Assembly (NCBI RefSeq): GCF_014385065.1
Contig: NZ_JACRTA010000001.1
Coordinates: 124,001 to 188,000, forward strand
Origin: Lentihominibacter hominis
GTDB taxonomy: Bacteria; Bacillota; Clostridia; Peptostreptococcales; Anaerovoracaceae
Reading direction: 5' to 3'
DNA length: 64,000 nt
Under the pieces are notes generated by a model, which saw nothing but the letters and a program-made list of their open reading frames with translations, was not told the DNA's origin and searched no databases. Shown piece after piece: positions 45,428 to 53,106 of this stretch; the first letter of the stretch is position 1, and each line of letters begins with the position of its first letter. Both the position numbers and the translations under genes were made by a program.

Positions 45428-45507
45428 TTCTTATATTTGATCGTCACAGACGATCATCTGAGTTACACCCGCGCGGTGTTTCTTATATTTGATCACCAGC
45501 GGTAATC
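45428..45507. repeat. Imperfect 52-bp duplication with three hairpins in the module A leader
   Basis: The 15-mer TTCTTATATTTGATC occurs at 45428-45442 and 45480-45494, each leading into a palindrome (GATCGTC-aca-GACGATC and GATCACC-agc-GGTAATC). A third hairpin, ACACC-cgcgc-GGTGT, lies between them, and GTTACA follows each unit. The whole lies between the sigma-54 start point and the NhaC ATG. Confidence 0.6.
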
Positions 45508-45567
45508 ATTGTTACAGCGACAATTCTTAAGAACATTCAGTTGTTTTCTTGTGCACACCTATATTTA

Positions 45568-45585
45568 TTGCATTAATTATGCCAA
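45568..45585 (-). promoter_or_regulatory. Sigma-54 (-24/-12) promoter of module A
   Basis: TTGGCATAATTAATGCAA on the minus strand. GG and GC are exactly ten bases apart, as required, and TTGGCA matches the -24 consensus well. The activator gene lies upstream. Confidence 0.82.
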
Positions 45586-45760
45586 TTTCAATATTTTTCT
45601 GAAATCATTGATTTTTCAATGTTTTCCAAATCTTCTTAGAATATCTCTTGTCTACTGAAGTGTCCTTTTTGCAACTCTTCCTCCTTTTCCCGACACTCTG
45701 ATTCTTTATATATGTACAATTTCCTTAAAACTTGCATTTTTTTAAGGTTTTTTCTAAGCA

Positions 45761-45815
45761 AATAAAAAGTTGCATATAGCCAACCTTAACAGTTGTTTAT
45801 ATGCAACTTTTTATT
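45761..45815 (-). terminator. Long perfect hairpin after the module A activator gene
   Basis: An 18-bp perfect stem (45761-45778 with 45798-45815) ending in an A/T run, so it can terminate the activator mRNA. Its arms contain TTGCATAT and ATATGCAA, similar to the palindrome at 53057-53078, so it could also be an activator-binding site. Confidence 0.7.
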
Positions 45816-45838
45816 TTCTCTTGCAATTTTTATTATGA

Positions 45839-47248
45839 TTACTTAAATATTATATCGTATTTTTTTAATTTTCGACCTATGGTAGATTTATCTACATGCA
45901 GCTTTCTGGCTACTTCTGCAGCAGTATGATACTGTTCGAGATAACTTACCAATACCTCTCTTTCATATTCCTCCATAAGCTGGTTTAACGTAATATTTTC
46001 GCTGGCCGATAGCCTGTTTTTATCTCTTCCGGCAGATTTCAAAAGATTCTTTACCTGTCTTGCAGTTATATGTTCTCCGTCATATACAACCATGGCCCTC
46101 TCAATCATATTTCTCAATTCCCTTATATTCCCATGCCACGGGGCGCACATAAGTTCAGATAATGCACCTGTGGATATATTCTTTTTTATATTATATTCTT
46201 CTGAAAAATTTTCAACAAAATACTCTGCCAGAGCTTTAATATCTTCCTTTCTCTCTCTGAGAGGAGGAATTTCAAGAGGCACCACATTCAATCTGTAATA
46301 AAGATCTTCCCGGAAGGCGCCGCATTCTATAGCTTCTTTTAAATCTCTGTTGGTTGCCGCTACTATACGTACATTTACTTGTATAGGCATTTTTCCCCCT
46401 ATCCTCATGAACTCTCTTTCCTGCAATACTCTCAGAAACTTTGCCTGAAGCCTGAGCGGAATTTCTGTTACTTCATCAAGAAATAATGTACCTCCATTCG
46501 CAATTTCAAAAAGTCCCGGTTTTCCTTTATTATCTGCTCCGGTAAAAGCCCCCTTTTCATATCCGAACAGTTCTGATTCAAGCAAATTATCAGGGATTGC
46601 TGCACAGTTTATCTTTACAAAAGGTTTATCATTTCTGCTGCCCATATTAAATATATAATCTGCGATCACTTCTTTGCCTACTCCTGATTCCCCTGATATA
46701 AGTACTGTAGTATCCAGCTGAGATATACGTCTTGCTGTCTGAAGTATTTTTTTCATTTTTTCACTTTTTGCTATCACTTTAGGTTTTCTTGACTTACTGC
46801 TTGCCCTGAGATATTCAAGTTCCTTTGCCTGTCTTTCCGAAAGTTCTTTCGTCTCTTCCAGCAGCTTTTCAAGAATCTTAGTCTCGGTAACATCCCTTTC
46901 GGTGCATATAACAAGTTCTATTTTATCATCTTTAAAATAAGGAACTGCAGTGACATAAAGACTTCCTCCATCAGCCAGTTTCTGGATCATTCTGCATTCA
47001 TCCCTATTTTCTATGGCTTTAAGTACAGAAGATTCGTCGACATATCCCACCTCTTGGAGATATCTCATGTTTTTGCCAAGAATATCTTCCAAAGCCATTC
47101 CTCCGCCGGTACGTTCCGATTCTTTATTCACCATCAGTACATTACCCTGTCCGTCTGTTATAAAAACTCCCACTTTAAGGGCGTCTATTATATTGAGAAA
47201 TTTTTCATAATTGTCCAGCAAAAGCTTTTTTTCACCGATTCCGCTCAT
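45839..47248 (-). CDS. Sigma-54-dependent transcriptional activator, module A
   Basis: 469 residues. A PAS domain (about 15-125) is followed by a coiled linker and an AAA+ domain with GESGVGKE (Walker A), YEKGAFTGADNKGKPGLFE (GAFTGA, sigma-54 contact) and GGTLFLDEV (Walker B). A Fis-type HTH ends the protein (AAEVARKLHVDKSTIGRKLKKY). It remodels sigma-54 polymerase at -24/-12 promoters. The best target is the promoter 250 bases downstream. The PAS domain may sense the substrate or a metabolite. Confidence 0.93.
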   Translation of the reverse strand: MSGIGEKKLLLDNYEKFLNIIDALKVGVFITDGQGNVLMVNKESERTGGGMALEDILGKNMRYLQEVGYVDESSVLKAIENRDECRMIQKLADGGSLYVTAVPYFKDDKIELVICTERDVTETKILEKLLEETKELSERQAKELEYLRASSKSRKPKVIAKSEKMKKILQTARRISQLDTTVLISGESGVGKEVIADYIFNMGSRNDKPFVKINCAAIPDNLLESELFGYEKGAFTGADNKGKPGLFEIANGGTLFLDEVTEIPLRLQAKFLRVLQEREFMRIGGKMPIQVNVRIVAATNRDLKEAIECGAFREDLYYRLNVVPLEIPPLRERKEDIKALAEYFVENFSEEYNIKKNISTGALSELMCAPWHGNIRELRNMIERAMVVYDGEHITARQVKNLLKSAGRDKNRLSASENITLNQLMEEYEREVLVSYLEQYHTAAEVARKLHVDKSTIGRKLKKYDIIFK

Positions 47249-47387
47249 CTAAACGCCTCCCTTGACATCATAGACTTATCATAAGTATCTGTTTCACAGA
47301 CTAAAATCTGCTTCTTAAATTATATGAAACAGATTTTTTCACATGCGCAAATGAAAGAGGTTTCGTTTATTTATGTCAATAATAATT

Positions 47388-47415
47388 CGTGATAGCGAAA
47401 CATTTCGTTATTACG
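47388..47415. promoter_or_regulatory. 28-bp palindrome upstream of the XRE gene
   Basis: CGTGATAGCGAAA-CA-TTTCGTTATTACG: 11 of 13 arm bases are symmetric. It lies 75 bases before the XRE regulator start, so autoregulation is plausible. Further TTTCGTT and ACGAAAC elements flank it. Confidence 0.5.
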
Positions 47416-47490
47416 AAACATTATAATCGCAATGTTGAAGATAATCAAGCATTGTCTTCACTATCATTAAAAACCAAGGAGATTAAGGAT

Positions 47491-47727
47491 ATGCAAAAAA
47501 TCAGACCTGACATGGACATAGGCCATAATATTCAGCGTTTGAGAAAAAGATCGAAACTGACACAGGATCAGGTCGTAGCAAAACTTCAGCTCACAGGAAT
47601 AGAAATGTCAAAAAGTACCTATGCAAAAATAGAAACTAACAGAATGAATGTAAAAGTAAGCGAGCTTATAGCCCTATGCAATATTTTTAACGCTGATATC
47701 TCAGAATTTTTTGACGGGCTATTATAG
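47491..47727 (+). CDS. XRE-family HTH transcriptional regulator
   Basis: 78 residues from the ATG at 47491 (CAAGGAG upstream; codons further up in the same frame are not protein-like). The protein is one HTH_3 domain: IGHNIQRLRKRSKLTQDQVVAKLQLTGIEMSKSTYAKIE, then ELIALCNIFNADISEFF. It is a small DNA-binding regulator. It converges with the FUSC-like gene (10-base gap) and is one of the few plus-strand genes in this half of the window. Its target is unknown. Confidence 0.87.
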   Translation: MQKIRPDMDIGHNIQRLRKRSKLTQDQVVAKLQLTGIEMSKSTYAKIETNRMNVKVSELIALCNIFNADISEFFDGLL

Positions 47728-47736
47728 ACAAATTAA

Positions 47737-48780
47737 TTATAAAGTGTTCCACTTCTTATTGTATAAACTGATAATATAAGTGATTATCACTGCGCATAAA
47801 ACTCCGAACACGTTTTGAACCAGCCGGGCAATCATCGTTAACTTAAGTCCATATGTTCCGACAGCTACACAAAGCCCGCCGCATGTATTAAAAGGAACTT
47901 TTGAAATATATTTACTGCAGAAACTCAAACAAAAACCTCCTGCTATTCCTATAAAGCCATACACATTTTCCGGCAAAAACAGGCATATTATAAAAAATAT
48001 AATTATCCCAAGCACAGTTCCCTGTATTCTGTGAACAAATCTGTTTTTTACTTCATGTTCAAACGGAACAAGTACTGACATTGCAGCTATACCTGCCCAC
48101 ATTGCTTTAGGAAGACCTAATATTTCTCCTATGAAAATTGACAAAGTTACAGCCAATGTAGCCTTCACCTGCCATTGAGACTTCAAGTTTTTAAACCCAA
48201 ACTCCTTAATAATATCCGAAATCTTCCTCGTCTCTTTCATCTTATAATGCTTATGAAAAAAAACAAGACACGTAAGCAGAAAACCGACTGCTATGGCTAC
48301 CACTCTTGAATAATAAAGCTTTCCTGTAACATTATATCCATATATCAGCAAATATCCCAAAACCATTATAGAATGGTTAAAATATTCAACTTTTGAGCAG
48401 CAAAGTACGTATATTATAAATATACCTACAATGTTTATCAATAATCCAAAAAATGGATTGACCATATTCGCCGCCATAGGCAAAAACATTATAATAAGAA
48501 AATATATAGTAAATATTTTAAAGGAGTCTTTAAGGGAAACGCCAAAATCCGTTGATTGAAAGGTCAATACACACAGCAAAACAGTAACTCCCACACTGCT
48601 GTTGTCAAAACCAAACAAAACAGAGTATACAATAACAAAAACGCTGCAAAATAACAGCGTCAAAACACCTTTTGCGGTCAGCGCCGCAATATAATAAATC
48701 TGCCTGCTCAATGAATCGGAATCTTTTATCAAACTTTTTAATTCTGATACATCCATCTGCAAATTTTTAGAAAAGTTCAA
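47737..48780 (-). CDS. FUSC-family membrane protein (aromatic acid exporter-like)
   Basis: About 347 residues. Two blocks of four or five hydrophobic helices (about 28-165 and 200-345) are separated by a charged linker (HKHYKMKETRKISDIIKEFG). The second block begins QVKATLAVTLSIFIGEILGLPKAMWAGIAAMSVLVP, the repeat pattern of FUSC and YccC-type proteins. A TTG at 48780, ten bases after AAGGA, is preferred over a GTG at 48789 that directly abuts it. Related proteins export aromatic acids; the substrate is not known here. Confidence 0.75.
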   Translation of the reverse strand: MNFSKNLQMDVSELKSLIKDSDSLSRQIYYIAALTAKGVLTLLFCSVFVIVYSVLFGFDNSSVGVTVLLCVLTFQSTDFGVSLKDSFKIFTIYFLIIMFLPMAANMVNPFFGLLINIVGIFIIYVLCCSKVEYFNHSIMVLGYLLIYGYNVTGKLYYSRVVAIAVGFLLTCLVFFHKHYKMKETRKISDIIKEFGFKNLKSQWQVKATLAVTLSIFIGEILGLPKAMWAGIAAMSVLVPFEHEVKNRFVHRIQGTVLGIIIFFIICLFLPENVYGFIGIAGGFCLSFCSKYISKVPFNTCGGLCVAVGTYGLKLTMIARLVQNVFGVLCAVIITYIISLYNKKWNTL

Positions 48781-48881
48781 TTTTTTCACTTCCTTGTTTT
48801 TTTGTTTAATCTTTATATATTTATGCTATCACTTCAATAATAAATTGTCAATTTGTTGGATTTATAAAAAAACACAAAAAA

Positions 48882-48913
48882 ACAGCCCCAAAATTTAAAA
48901 TCTTTGAGGCTGT
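48882..48913 (-). terminator. Intrinsic terminator of module B
   Basis: ACAGCC/GGCTGT with an inner CAAA/TTTG stem, then seven T on the minus strand. It follows the module B NhaC stop by 39 bases. Confidence 0.82.
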
Positions 48914-48952
48914 TTTTTCACTTTGATTCCCTATTTGTCATCATCACTATTA

Positions 48953-50323
48953 TCACATCATCATTATCCCTGCTGCAAGATATGCAATAACTGTTATCAC
49001 TGCTGATAAAATACAATACGGAAGCTGGCTCAACGCATGATCCATATTCTCTATCTTACATACGGCCGAAGTGAATACCGTGGCATCAGAATAAAAGCAC
49101 GCATGGCTTCCGAAACATCCTCCGCAGGCAATGGCTCCCAAAATGATAAACGGATTGCACCCTATGCTGATGGCAATAGGTACTATTATCGGTACCATGA
49201 CAGCCGGCACTCCCCAGTTGCTTCCCGTAGTAAAAGACAGCACCGCTACCGCAACAAAAGTCAGAGCCGGAAATATGGCGGGACTCAGCACCGATTCAAC
49301 AGCTTCGCTGATATATTCAGGAAGCTCCATAGCTATGAGAGCATCCCTTACCATAAAAGCTCCCACTATAATTATTACCGGTGATATCATGTTTTTAAAA
49401 CCATTCATACAGTTTCTGCAATAATCGGAAAAACCCATAACCCTAAGAGGTATATAGATAACACCGCAGATGCCTATAGCTATCATTGCGCCCTCCATGA
49501 ACATGCCTTTTATTGCCCACACAACCAGGATCACAAGAGGTATCACAAAAAGAAGAATTTTCCAAGCTGCCGGCTTTTCCATGTCGCTTTCTCTTTTCCC
49601 TTCATTTAAATACGAGCTTCTTTCACTGTATACATTTCCTCCGGATTCCACTCTTTTGTACGCTGTTTTCATCATGCCCATCTTAGGCAGCCATCCTGCA
49701 GAGAACAGGAATACCACCAGTATAGCTGCCATGGAATAGAACATAAACGGTATTACATGTAAATAATTTGACATAGCTGTCCCGGTAAGATCAAGTGATT
49801 TCTCCGCCATGAATATACCTGCGAAAAACACTCCCCACGAACTTACCGGAACCATGATACATACAGGTGCTGCCGTGGAATCAAGTATATATGCCAAAGC
49901 CTCCCTCGGTATTCTGTTTTTGTCCGAAGTTTTCTTCATTGCAGCCCCTACTGTCCCTATATTTGAAACATCTCCTATAAAAAAACTCAATCCCAATATA
50001 AATGTACTCAAAAGAGTCCTTCTCTGATTAGTTGCTACTTTCAATATATACTGCGTCAGAGCATCAACACCTCCCGAATGAGTCACCAGTTCTATAAATA
50101 TCCCGATGAATATAGTAAGCAGTATCACCCATATGGTATCTGCATCCATGAGAACAGAATAAAGGGAGTCAACAAACGGTTTAAAAAAGTCGTCTTTGTA
50201 CATCAGCACATACGACAGAGCTGCTCCAATAATAAGAGCCGAAAACGTTTTTTTTGTCACAACCGCCCATACTATAATGAATAATGGCGGAATCAGACAC
50301 AACCATTCAAATCCACTGCTCAT
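48953..50323 (-). CDS. NhaC-family antiporter or solute carrier, module B
   Basis: 456 residues with about 12 membrane segments. It shares with the module A copy SFFIGDVSNIGTVGAAMKKTSDKNRIPREALAYILDSTAAPVC and TGSNWGVPAVMVPIIVPIA, but is clearly diverged from it. Unlike module A it is the last gene of its operon, and its start overlaps the CoA-transferase stop by four bases. It probably exchanges the module substrate or product for Na+ or H+ (inference). Confidence 0.85.
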   Translation of the reverse strand: MSSGFEWLCLIPPLFIIVWAVVTKKTFSALIIGAALSYVLMYKDDFFKPFVDSLYSVLMDADTIWVILLTIFIGIFIELVTHSGGVDALTQYILKVATNQRRTLLSTFILGLSFFIGDVSNIGTVGAAMKKTSDKNRIPREALAYILDSTAAPVCIMVPVSSWGVFFAGIFMAEKSLDLTGTAMSNYLHVIPFMFYSMAAILVVFLFSAGWLPKMGMMKTAYKRVESGGNVYSERSSYLNEGKRESDMEKPAAWKILLFVIPLVILVVWAIKGMFMEGAMIAIGICGVIYIPLRVMGFSDYCRNCMNGFKNMISPVIIIVGAFMVRDALIAMELPEYISEAVESVLSPAIFPALTFVAVAVLSFTTGSNWGVPAVMVPIIVPIAISIGCNPFIILGAIACGGCFGSHACFYSDATVFTSAVCKIENMDHALSQLPYCILSAVITVIAYLAAGIMMM

Positions 50324-51531
50324 AATACTCCTCCTTCTGATATACTGATCACTTTATCGGCAGCCAACCTATCTATTTCTTCACTGGAAAACCCCACCTC
50401 CATAAGGATGTCCCGAGTATTTTCTCCCAGCCTGGGAGATGATTTCATTATGCAGCCCGGAGTCTTGCTGAATTTAACCGGAAACCCAAATGTCCTGAGA
50501 TGACCTACATTGGCATCTTCAAATTCAATGGACATATCCCGAGCTTTGATCTGAGGATGTTCTATAGCATCAAGAGGATCAAAAGAAGCAGATACAGGTA
50601 TATTGAATTCTGCAAAATCTCTGAATATTTCTTCCTCAGTTTTCTCTGCAAATATTTCTTTCATAAGCTCAGTGAAACTTTCAAAATTTTCACACCGGAG
50701 ATCATTTGTAGAATATCTCGGATCCTCTTTCAGATCTGGCCTCCCAATTGCTGCACAGAAATCCGGCCACATAGTCTCGTCATTTATTCCTGTCGCGATA
50801 AAGCCGTCAGCGCAGAAATATGTATCATAAGGTACTATTTCTCTCGGTTTGGCATTGCCTGTTCTGCTTATCTGCTTCCCTGTAAGGGAATATGCCAGTA
50901 TTGCATCCTCAATAGCGGCAAACATAGTATCCAGCATTGACACATCAATCCGTTTGCCTCTTCCTGTACGCCGTTTGTCATAACAGGCCAGTACGATGGC
51001 AAAAGCCATCATTAGTCCGGTATAACTATCACCTACCGAAGCTCCTGAACGAAGCGGCATATCATCGGGAAATCCTGTCATCTCCATGAATCCGCACATG
51101 CACTCTATGACATTGTCATAGGCTGTATTGGTACGAAGGGGACCGGTCTGACCAAATCCTGTTATTGAAGCAAATATTATCTCCGGGTTGGCTTTTTTCA
51201 TTTCCTCATAACCCACTCCCAGCTTATCGAGGGTTCCGTATTTGAAATTTTCCAAAACCACATCTGTTTTTCTGTAAAGCCTCTTTATTATTTCTTTTCC
51301 TTCAGGCTTATTTAGGTCTACGGCTATTCCTTCTTTATTGCGATTATAGACAGCAAAGTATCCGCTATTGCCATTAGACGCATATGGATGCCATGATCTG
51401 GACTGATCCCCTCCGTCCACACGTTCCACCTTGATTACCCTTGCTCCGTAATCCGCCAGATTCATAGCGCAGTATGGTCCGCTGTATGCCTGCGAAAAGT
51501 CTATTACGGTTATTCCTTCCAGCGGTCTCAT
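50320..51531 (-). CDS. Class III CoA-transferase, module B subunit 2
   Basis: 403 residues, closely matching the module A subunit 2 along its whole length, with VKVERVDGGDQSR, ASITGFGQTGPLRTNTAYDN and GKRIDVSMLDTMFAAIEDAI carrying the conserved Asp. It is translationally coupled to subunit 1 (overlap of four bases). The close match implies the same chemistry as module A although the ammonia-lyase gene is lost here. Confidence 0.88.
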   Translation of the reverse strand: MRPLEGITVIDFSQAYSGPYCAMNLADYGARVIKVERVDGGDQSRSWHPYASNGNSGYFAVYNRNKEGIAVDLNKPEGKEIIKRLYRKTDVVLENFKYGTLDKLGVGYEEMKKANPEIIFASITGFGQTGPLRTNTAYDNVIECMCGFMEMTGFPDDMPLRSGASVGDSYTGLMMAFAIVLACYDKRRTGRGKRIDVSMLDTMFAAIEDAILAYSLTGKQISRTGNAKPREIVPYDTYFCADGFIATGINDETMWPDFCAAIGRPDLKEDPRYSTNDLRCENFESFTELMKEIFAEKTEEEIFRDFAEFNIPVSASFDPLDAIEHPQIKARDMSIEFEDANVGHLRTFGFPVKFSKTPGCIMKSSPRLGENTRDILMEVGFSSEEIDRLAADKVISISEGGVL

Positions 51532-52742
51532 ATCGATCTTCCTCCTTTACACATTATTACTCCACATTCTTCCAAGTTCATGATATTTTCCTTGCTCACA
51601 CCTGCGTCTGTAAGAAGTTTTTCAGTATCCTCTCCGAGAATCGGCGCTGATCCTACAGGCTGATCATTTATTCCCTGCATTTTAATAGGTATTCCCGGCA
51701 TCTTTATTCTCCCCAGCTGCCTGTCTTCAACTTCCACTATCATATTTCTTACTTTAAGCTGTTGGTTTCTGAAAGCCTCCTCTACAGTATATCCGGGTCC
51801 GCTCGGTACGTTTAAAGGTCTGAGAAGGTTTTCCACTTCATTCTTTGTCATTTTTTTGAACTTTTCAGCTATCACATCTCTCAGGCCCCTTAAATAATAT
51901 TCTCCCCGGGATTCATTGCTGCTATATCTGGGGTCATCCAGAAGCTCACTCATATCCATAGCTATGCAGAACTTTTCCCATTGAGAGTTAGTCGACACGG
52001 CAGTTGATACTATGCCGTCTTTCACCTGAAAAGTATCGTAAGGAGCAATTGCTCTTGACCGATTTCCCTCCCTCCTAAAACGTCTTCCGGTCATCATCTC
52101 AGCAATCAGGATATCTTCAAGCGCGGAAAACATACAGTCTGCAGATGCTATATCTATCTGCTGCCCCTCTCCGGTAATATCTCTTGCCATTAATGCAGAA
52201 ACTATTGAAAACGCCAGAAACACACCTCCAAACTGATCTGCCATTCTCGACCCATGAGCAGTAGGTTCTCTTTCCTCAAAGCCGGTTATCTCCATAAGAC
52301 CGCATAAAGCCTCTGCAGTAATATCGTTTCCTGCGGTATTGCTCATAGGCCCCGTTTTTCCAAAGCCTGTATGTGAAGCATATATTATTCCGGGATTTAT
52401 TTTAAAAGCCATCTCATATCCCAATCCGCACTGTTCCAGCTCTCCTGCAGGAAAAGACTCGCACACTACATCAGCATTCTTTATAAGCTTCCTAATAAGC
52501 CGCTGTCCCCTTTCATTCTTCCTGTCTATGCATATACTTTTCTTCCCTCTGTTCATATAGGCATGGTAAGCGCTCCCTTTCTCTGTTTTGGGAAAACTTT
52601 TTCTAAGTACATCTCCGCCGATATTATGATCTTCTACTTTTATGACTTCTGCTCCGAAATCAGCAAGAAGCATCGTACCGTAACTTCCCGTATGTCCCTG
52701 TGTAAAATCTATTATCCTGACTCCGCTTAATATTCTCTTCAT
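51528..52742 (-). CDS. Class III CoA-transferase, module B subunit 1
   Basis: 404 residues from the ATG at 52742 (GTGGAGGG upstream; the open frame extends 11 codons further without support). Motifs: IDFTQGHTGSYGTMLLADFGAEVIKVE, HTGFGKTGPMSNTAGND and GEGQQIDIASADCMFSALED. It is the first intact gene behind the module B sigma-54 promoter, with the lyase relic just upstream. Confidence 0.88.
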   Translation of the reverse strand: MKRILSGVRIIDFTQGHTGSYGTMLLADFGAEVIKVEDHNIGGDVLRKSFPKTEKGSAYHAYMNRGKKSICIDRKNERGQRLIRKLIKNADVVCESFPAGELEQCGLGYEMAFKINPGIIYASHTGFGKTGPMSNTAGNDITAEALCGLMEITGFEEREPTAHGSRMADQFGGVFLAFSIVSALMARDITGEGQQIDIASADCMFSALEDILIAEMMTGRRFRREGNRSRAIAPYDTFQVKDGIVSTAVSTNSQWEKFCIAMDMSELLDDPRYSSNESRGEYYLRGLRDVIAEKFKKMTKNEVENLLRPLNVPSGPGYTVEEAFRNQQLKVRNMIVEVEDRQLGRIKMPGIPIKMQGINDQPVGSAPILGEDTEKLLTDAGVSKENIMNLEECGVIMCKGGRSI

Positions 52743-52759
52743 TTTTCCCTCCACATTTA

Positions 52760-52843
52760 TCAAGCTCCCGAACAAAATGCAATACCTCTTATTTTTGTTT
52801 CACTTATCAAATACTTATTTTCAACTTCTATCCTTGTCATCAT
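52760..52843 (-). pseudogene. N-terminal relic of the ammonia-lyase-like gene in module B
   Basis: A perfect ribosome binding site (AAGGAGG) precedes ATG-ATG at 52843/52840. The reading is MTRIEVENKYLISETKIRG, then IAFCSGA and TGA. The first 16 residues align with the module A lyase start (MARIEAERRDLLSEVRK). The tail of the relic (AGCT-TGATAAATG) resembles the end of the intact gene (AGCTCCTGATAAATAG). This fits an internal deletion of about 350 bases that kept the start and end. It may still be translated as a 27-residue peptide. Confidence 0.68.
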
Positions 52844-52897
52844 TACCTCCTTAATAAAATTATTTATATTTTTCAAAATATTCTCATTTTATATATT

Positions 52898-52915
52898 GAG
52901 CAATTATTATGCCAA
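52898..52915 (-). promoter_or_regulatory. Sigma-54 (-24/-12) promoter of module B
   Basis: TTGGCATAATAATTGCTC on the minus strand, with GG and GC ten bases apart. It is nearly identical to the module A promoter. The T-run of the preceding terminator leads directly into the -24 element. Confidence 0.85.
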
Positions 52916-52922
52916 AAAAAAA

Positions 52923-52978
52923 ACGTTGAAATACCAACGTAAAAAAAAAATCTATTGCAGCAAAGCAACAGATTTTTT
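52923..52978 (-). terminator. Two tandem terminators after the module B activator gene
   Basis: AAAAATCTATTGC/GCAACAGATTTTT (arms 52946-52958 and 52965-52977, one mismatch) is followed by ten T. Then comes ACGTTG-aaatac-CAACGT (52923-52940) followed by another T run. They insulate module B from the activator transcript. Confidence 0.82.
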
Positions 52979-53056
52979 GGATGTTCCTATTGTTAAATTA
53001 TATATTGCTATTTTATAAAGATTGCAGCATCATGTATCGAGCTTTTTTAAGCCAGG

Positions 53057-53078
53057 TTCATTGCACATATGCAATGAA
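53057..53078. promoter_or_regulatory. 22-bp palindrome, candidate upstream activator site of module B
   Basis: TTCATTGCA-CATA-TGCAATGAA has perfect 9-bp arms. It lies about 142 bases upstream of the -24 element, a normal distance for an enhancer bound by an NtrC-type activator. TTGCA/TGCAA recurs near the module A promoter. Confidence 0.6.
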
Positions 53079-53106
53079 TTTTGTCATCTCGCAACAAACT
53101 TACGAT

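Larger units (their letters stand above)
45413..45838. other. 425-bp regulatory region of module A
   Basis: From the NhaC start upwards it holds a leader with a duplicated segment and three hairpins (45428-45507), the sigma-54 promoter (45568-45585), an AT-rich stretch without genes, and the long terminator hairpin of the activator gene (45761-45815). No open frame with a ribosome binding site was found. Confidence 0.6.
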
